A stretch of 64,000 nt of DNA, taken from Odontesthes bonariensis. Lineage: Eukaryota > Chordata > Actinopteri > Atheriniformes > Atherinopsidae. Location: positions 3,212,536-3,276,535 of the forward strand of contig NC_134524.1 in assembly GCF_027942865.1 (NCBI RefSeq), given 5' to 3'. The notes under the pieces were generated by a model. The model did no database searches, was not told where the DNA came from, and saw only the letters and a list, made by a program, of their open reading frames with translations. This document shows, in pieces, positions 61,435-64,000 of the stretch. Made by a program: the position numbers and the translations under genes. Every line of letters begins with the position of its first letter. Position 1 is the first letter of the stretch.

Positions 61435-61437
61435 TGT

Positions 61438-62408
61438 AATCTAATTAAATCCAATTAACCGTCAACAAATATCAGGAACGTGTGAAAGTGCTTTAAAATG
61501 TCCAAGTACTAACTTATTCCCATTGTGGACCTCTGAAATGACGATTCTGACAAGAAAAAGTTCAATTTTATTAAAATATTAGCAGTTACAGGTGACTTTT
61601 TTAGGCGTTTTAGTCAATAAGGCCAAAAATAAATCGAATAAATGATAAAAATCTCATTTTAACCTGATGAAAAGCTGTAATTTATATCTAAACTGTAACC
61701 ACAGAGGGCAGAATGTGCTGATTAAAATGTTTTCTATTTGTGCCCGCGAGGCGTCGTGTGACGTCAGAGAGGAATGCTCGCCACAAATGAGCCGGTGAAC
61801 ACGCACGGACGCACGCACGGCGGGTGTCAGGTTGCTCCATCCGAGCTCAGGCTGTTTACCGTCAACACGCGTGCAAAAAAACACGCAGGCGCGTGCGCGA
61901 ACGGTCACTTCAGCTGGTGGCGGAGCGAGCGTGCGCGTGAGGATGAGAAAGAAATATGTTTAAATCGCGCGACAAAACTTCCTGTGTCGTCTCTCGGCTG
62001 CCCGTCGGCTCCAACCGGCACGCGACTCCAACCGTTACTCCAGTCGCAGAGTGCTCGAGGACACCACTTGTGCGCGCGCGGGGTCAAAGAACGGCCCGAG
62101 CTCGAGCGCACAGGAGACTTTTAACGGCTTTTTAACCGCATTTTAACGTTTAAATCGAGCTTTTCCCGACATTAACCGCCGCTTCGTGTCGTGATTGGTT
62201 CGTTTTAACGTTTCGGTGACGGAAGAGGAAGATTTAACGGGTTTTTTCACCTGAAAAGTTAGTTAACGGCAAGTTTTTCAACGTCTAAAATACGGATTTT
62301 GTACCTGTGATACTCAACGTCCTCCTCATGTTGTCTCTGGTTCCGAATCCCTGACAAAGCTGGATTTAAGTTGGGAAGTCAGACGGTTTAAAGCAGGTTT
62401 AAAGGAGG
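61438..62408. other. Upstream region of the npnt-like gene
   Basis: CpG-rich from about 61745 to 62160, as expected of a CpG-island promoter and 5' UTR ahead of the start at 62409. No TATA box or exact start site can be supported. Confidence 0.4.
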
Positions 62409-63434
62409 ATGCTGAGCCTGGTTCTTGTGTCCTGGTTCTGTTTACTGACCCGGTGTCAGCGTTTGGACCATGACAGGTAATCCAGACTCTTTATTTAACG
62501 GTGTTAAAGTTCATGTAGTTACCTCTAACATGATTATATGAAGCATTTTCTCGTTTTTTTTCTCATCTGAACCTAATTTTTAACTGTAATTTTATCACTA
62601 AGGTGATTAAAGTGACTTTAAAATAATTACATCTTATATTTAATACTATAATAATCAGATATTTGGATTAAAGTTAGCTCCTTAACAATAACTACGACTT
62701 TAAACAGGTTTCTAACAGTATATATGGATGTATATTACTCATAATTATAAAACAATATGTCCACCAGGTGGTTTAATCTGTTCAGATGTACATTTTTTAT
62801 TTGTTTAGCTGTGTGTCGGAGCTAAAAATGATCATATGAGTAGATAAGGCTCAACAATGTAAAGGCTGACATGAGGAACACTCGTTGAATATTTCTATAA
62901 TTCGTGATGATATATATGAGGCTCAGGGGCATAAAAAATCAAGTGTGTTAGCAGTAAAAAACAGCCAAGAGGGAGCAATAATAAAGGGAAAAATGTGATG
63001 GAAAGATAGAAAGTATGCAGAGGGAGTGGAAAAGGAGGAGGACGCCACCCTCCCCTCGTCTCCGGCTGATATAATTCATGTTCAGACAGGCTGGAGGAAA
63101 CAGGAGAACGTATGGACTCCTCAGCCGGTCTGAACCGGCGCAGCAGACACAAACCAAACAGTCTGCAGCTCGCTGGCTGCCGCCATGAAGGAAGGTTTCC
63201 TGATGAATCCCCTCCAGCTGTTCCTGTCCACAGGAAGCTCATTTAATCCCACTTGTTTGTTTGCATTTTGATCTTCCAGCTGCACAAGAAAACAAAAACA
63301 AATATGTTTGTTTGTTTGTTTGTGTTGCCGCAGCTGGGCGGACCAGGCGGAGCTGTCTGATGGTCTCTGTCGCTATGGCAACAGCGTGGAGTGTTGTTGG
63401 GGCTGGACGCAGATGGACTGGGGACGCTGTCAAC
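62409..63434 (+). CDS. npnt: Nephronectin-like gene, first two coding exons (partial)
   Basis: Exons 62409-62476 (MLSLVLVSWFCLLTRCQRLD, signal peptide) and 63334-63434 join in phase 2. The second reads LCRYGNSVECCWGWTQMDWG then RCQ, very like the mature N-terminus of nephronectin (LCRYG...CCWGW...WG-CQ). Nephronectin is a secreted EGF-repeat and MAM-domain matrix protein that binds integrin alpha8beta1. The EGF repeats would lie beyond the window; no third exon was found before 64000. EGFL6 is the close alternative, but it has CCYGW at this point. The location on the same human chromosome band as CXXC4 (4q24) favours npnt. Confidence 0.75.
62477..63333 (+). other. npnt intron 1
   Basis: 857-bp intron, donor GTAATC, acceptor tgtgttgccgcag. 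Nothing else recognised. Confidence 0.6.
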
Positions 63435-64000
63435 GTGAGCACATTAAAAAGCTTCACACTTACATCCTCAAAGGTCCAGGTGGAAAACATCTGCTGATCA
63501 GTTTACTTTTGATTGATCAGGATATTCTTAGATTAACTGCATCGTTCCAGCCAGGCGATTGGTTAGTTTTACACCCCCACACCAGAAAACATTGCAACGG
63601 TGAGAAAGATGTGCATAAGATGAAAGAAATGCAGTGATTCTCACATTTACTTTGACTTTTATGTCATTGCAGACAGTGTGAACCCCTAAATATGTCCTGT
63701 TTTATCTCCACAACTTCATTTAATGTGTAATATGCTTCCATTTTGGTATTTCAGGCCTGCAACACGTTCAAAAGACCAAGGTACATGAGCAGTTTAGGGC
63801 TGATAATGAAATAAATAAAGGTTGTTAGTCCAACAGGTGGTGTCAAGAAGTGCTTTTAGTCATAAAAAGTTAAAAGATTGAGAGGGATTTGTGTATTTCT
63901 CATTAAACTATTCAAGGAATCTGGAGGAATTTCAGTGTGTAAACAACCCTAATCCGGACTATCCATCAGCAGCTGATAGAAGCACACGGACAAGGGATTA
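63435..64000 (+). other. npnt intron 2, partial
   Basis: Starts at donor GTGAGC. No downstream exon found before the window end. Confidence 0.55.

Larger units (their letters stand above)
57356..61437 (-). mobile_element. L2/CR1-group non-LTR retrotransposon (LINE)
   Basis: Minus strand: the ORF (61434-58369) is followed by a 3' UTR of about 1 kb. The element ends at 57356 in ggcgctatataaataaaaat and gaattgaattga, the short terminal tandem repeat typical of L2-type LINEs. The 3' UTR contains a 59-bp tandem repeat and G/C-homopolymer tracts. The 5' end is uncertain and may be truncated, because no ORF1 is seen. Confidence 0.8.

Noticed and set aside
62409-63434. egfl6 instead of npnt
   Set aside because: The CCWGW motif and WGRCQ ending fit nephronectin better than EGFL6 (CCYGW), and the human 4q24 link with CXXC4 agrees; not excluded, as only two exons are visible.

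Overview
The window looks like a piece of a teleost (ray-finned fish) nuclear genome. It has vertebrate genes split into many short exons with GT-AG introns, fish-type L2/CR1 and L1 LINE sequence, small inverted-repeat DNA transposons, and an extraordinary load of minisatellites (by eye about 20 kb of 64 kb). I read exons by joining splice sites by eye and checking that reading phase was preserved; no alignment or search was run.

Layout. (1) 1261-7885 (+): cxxc4 (IDAX), three coding exons, about 400 aa, including a 39-codon first exon and a 16-codon last exon. (2) About 8-17.7 kb: intergenic DNA with two large tandem arrays (12-bp unit at 9.1-11.2 kb; 51-bp unit at 14.7-16.6 kb). (3) 20818-34852 (-): topors, a RING and SUMO-interacting E3 ligase, three exons, about 1553 aa. 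Its two introns are filled with 11-bp, 12-bp and T-rich arrays. A 2456-bp block carrying most of its last exon and 3' UTR is repeated in tandem at 17733-20188. (4) 37320-38276 (+): smim27, a 50-aa membrane protein, with topors on its upstream side in the opposite orientation, as in mammals. (5) 42801-56276 (-): a receptor guanylyl cyclase, 23 coding exons, about 916 aa, with a short cysteine-rich ectodomain in place of the usual natriuretic-peptide-binding domain. One of its introns is a 4.3-kb array of a 19-bp unit that carries a copy of the splice donor. (6) 57356-61437 (-): an L2/CR1-like LINE with an intact 1021-codon endonuclease/reverse-transcriptase ORF. (7) 62409 to the window end (+): the first two coding exons of a nephronectin-like gene (npnt).

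The genes do not form a pathway. cxxc4 modulates Wnt/Dishevelled and binds CpG DNA, topors acts in the nucleus on ubiquitin and SUMO, the cyclase makes cGMP, and npnt is extracellular matrix. cxxc4 and npnt both lie at human 4q24 while topors and smim27 lie at 9p21, so the window mixes two ancestral linkage groups. The main oddities are the exact topors duplication, the exon-hugging minisatellites, the donor-bearing array, and the short-ectodomain cyclase.
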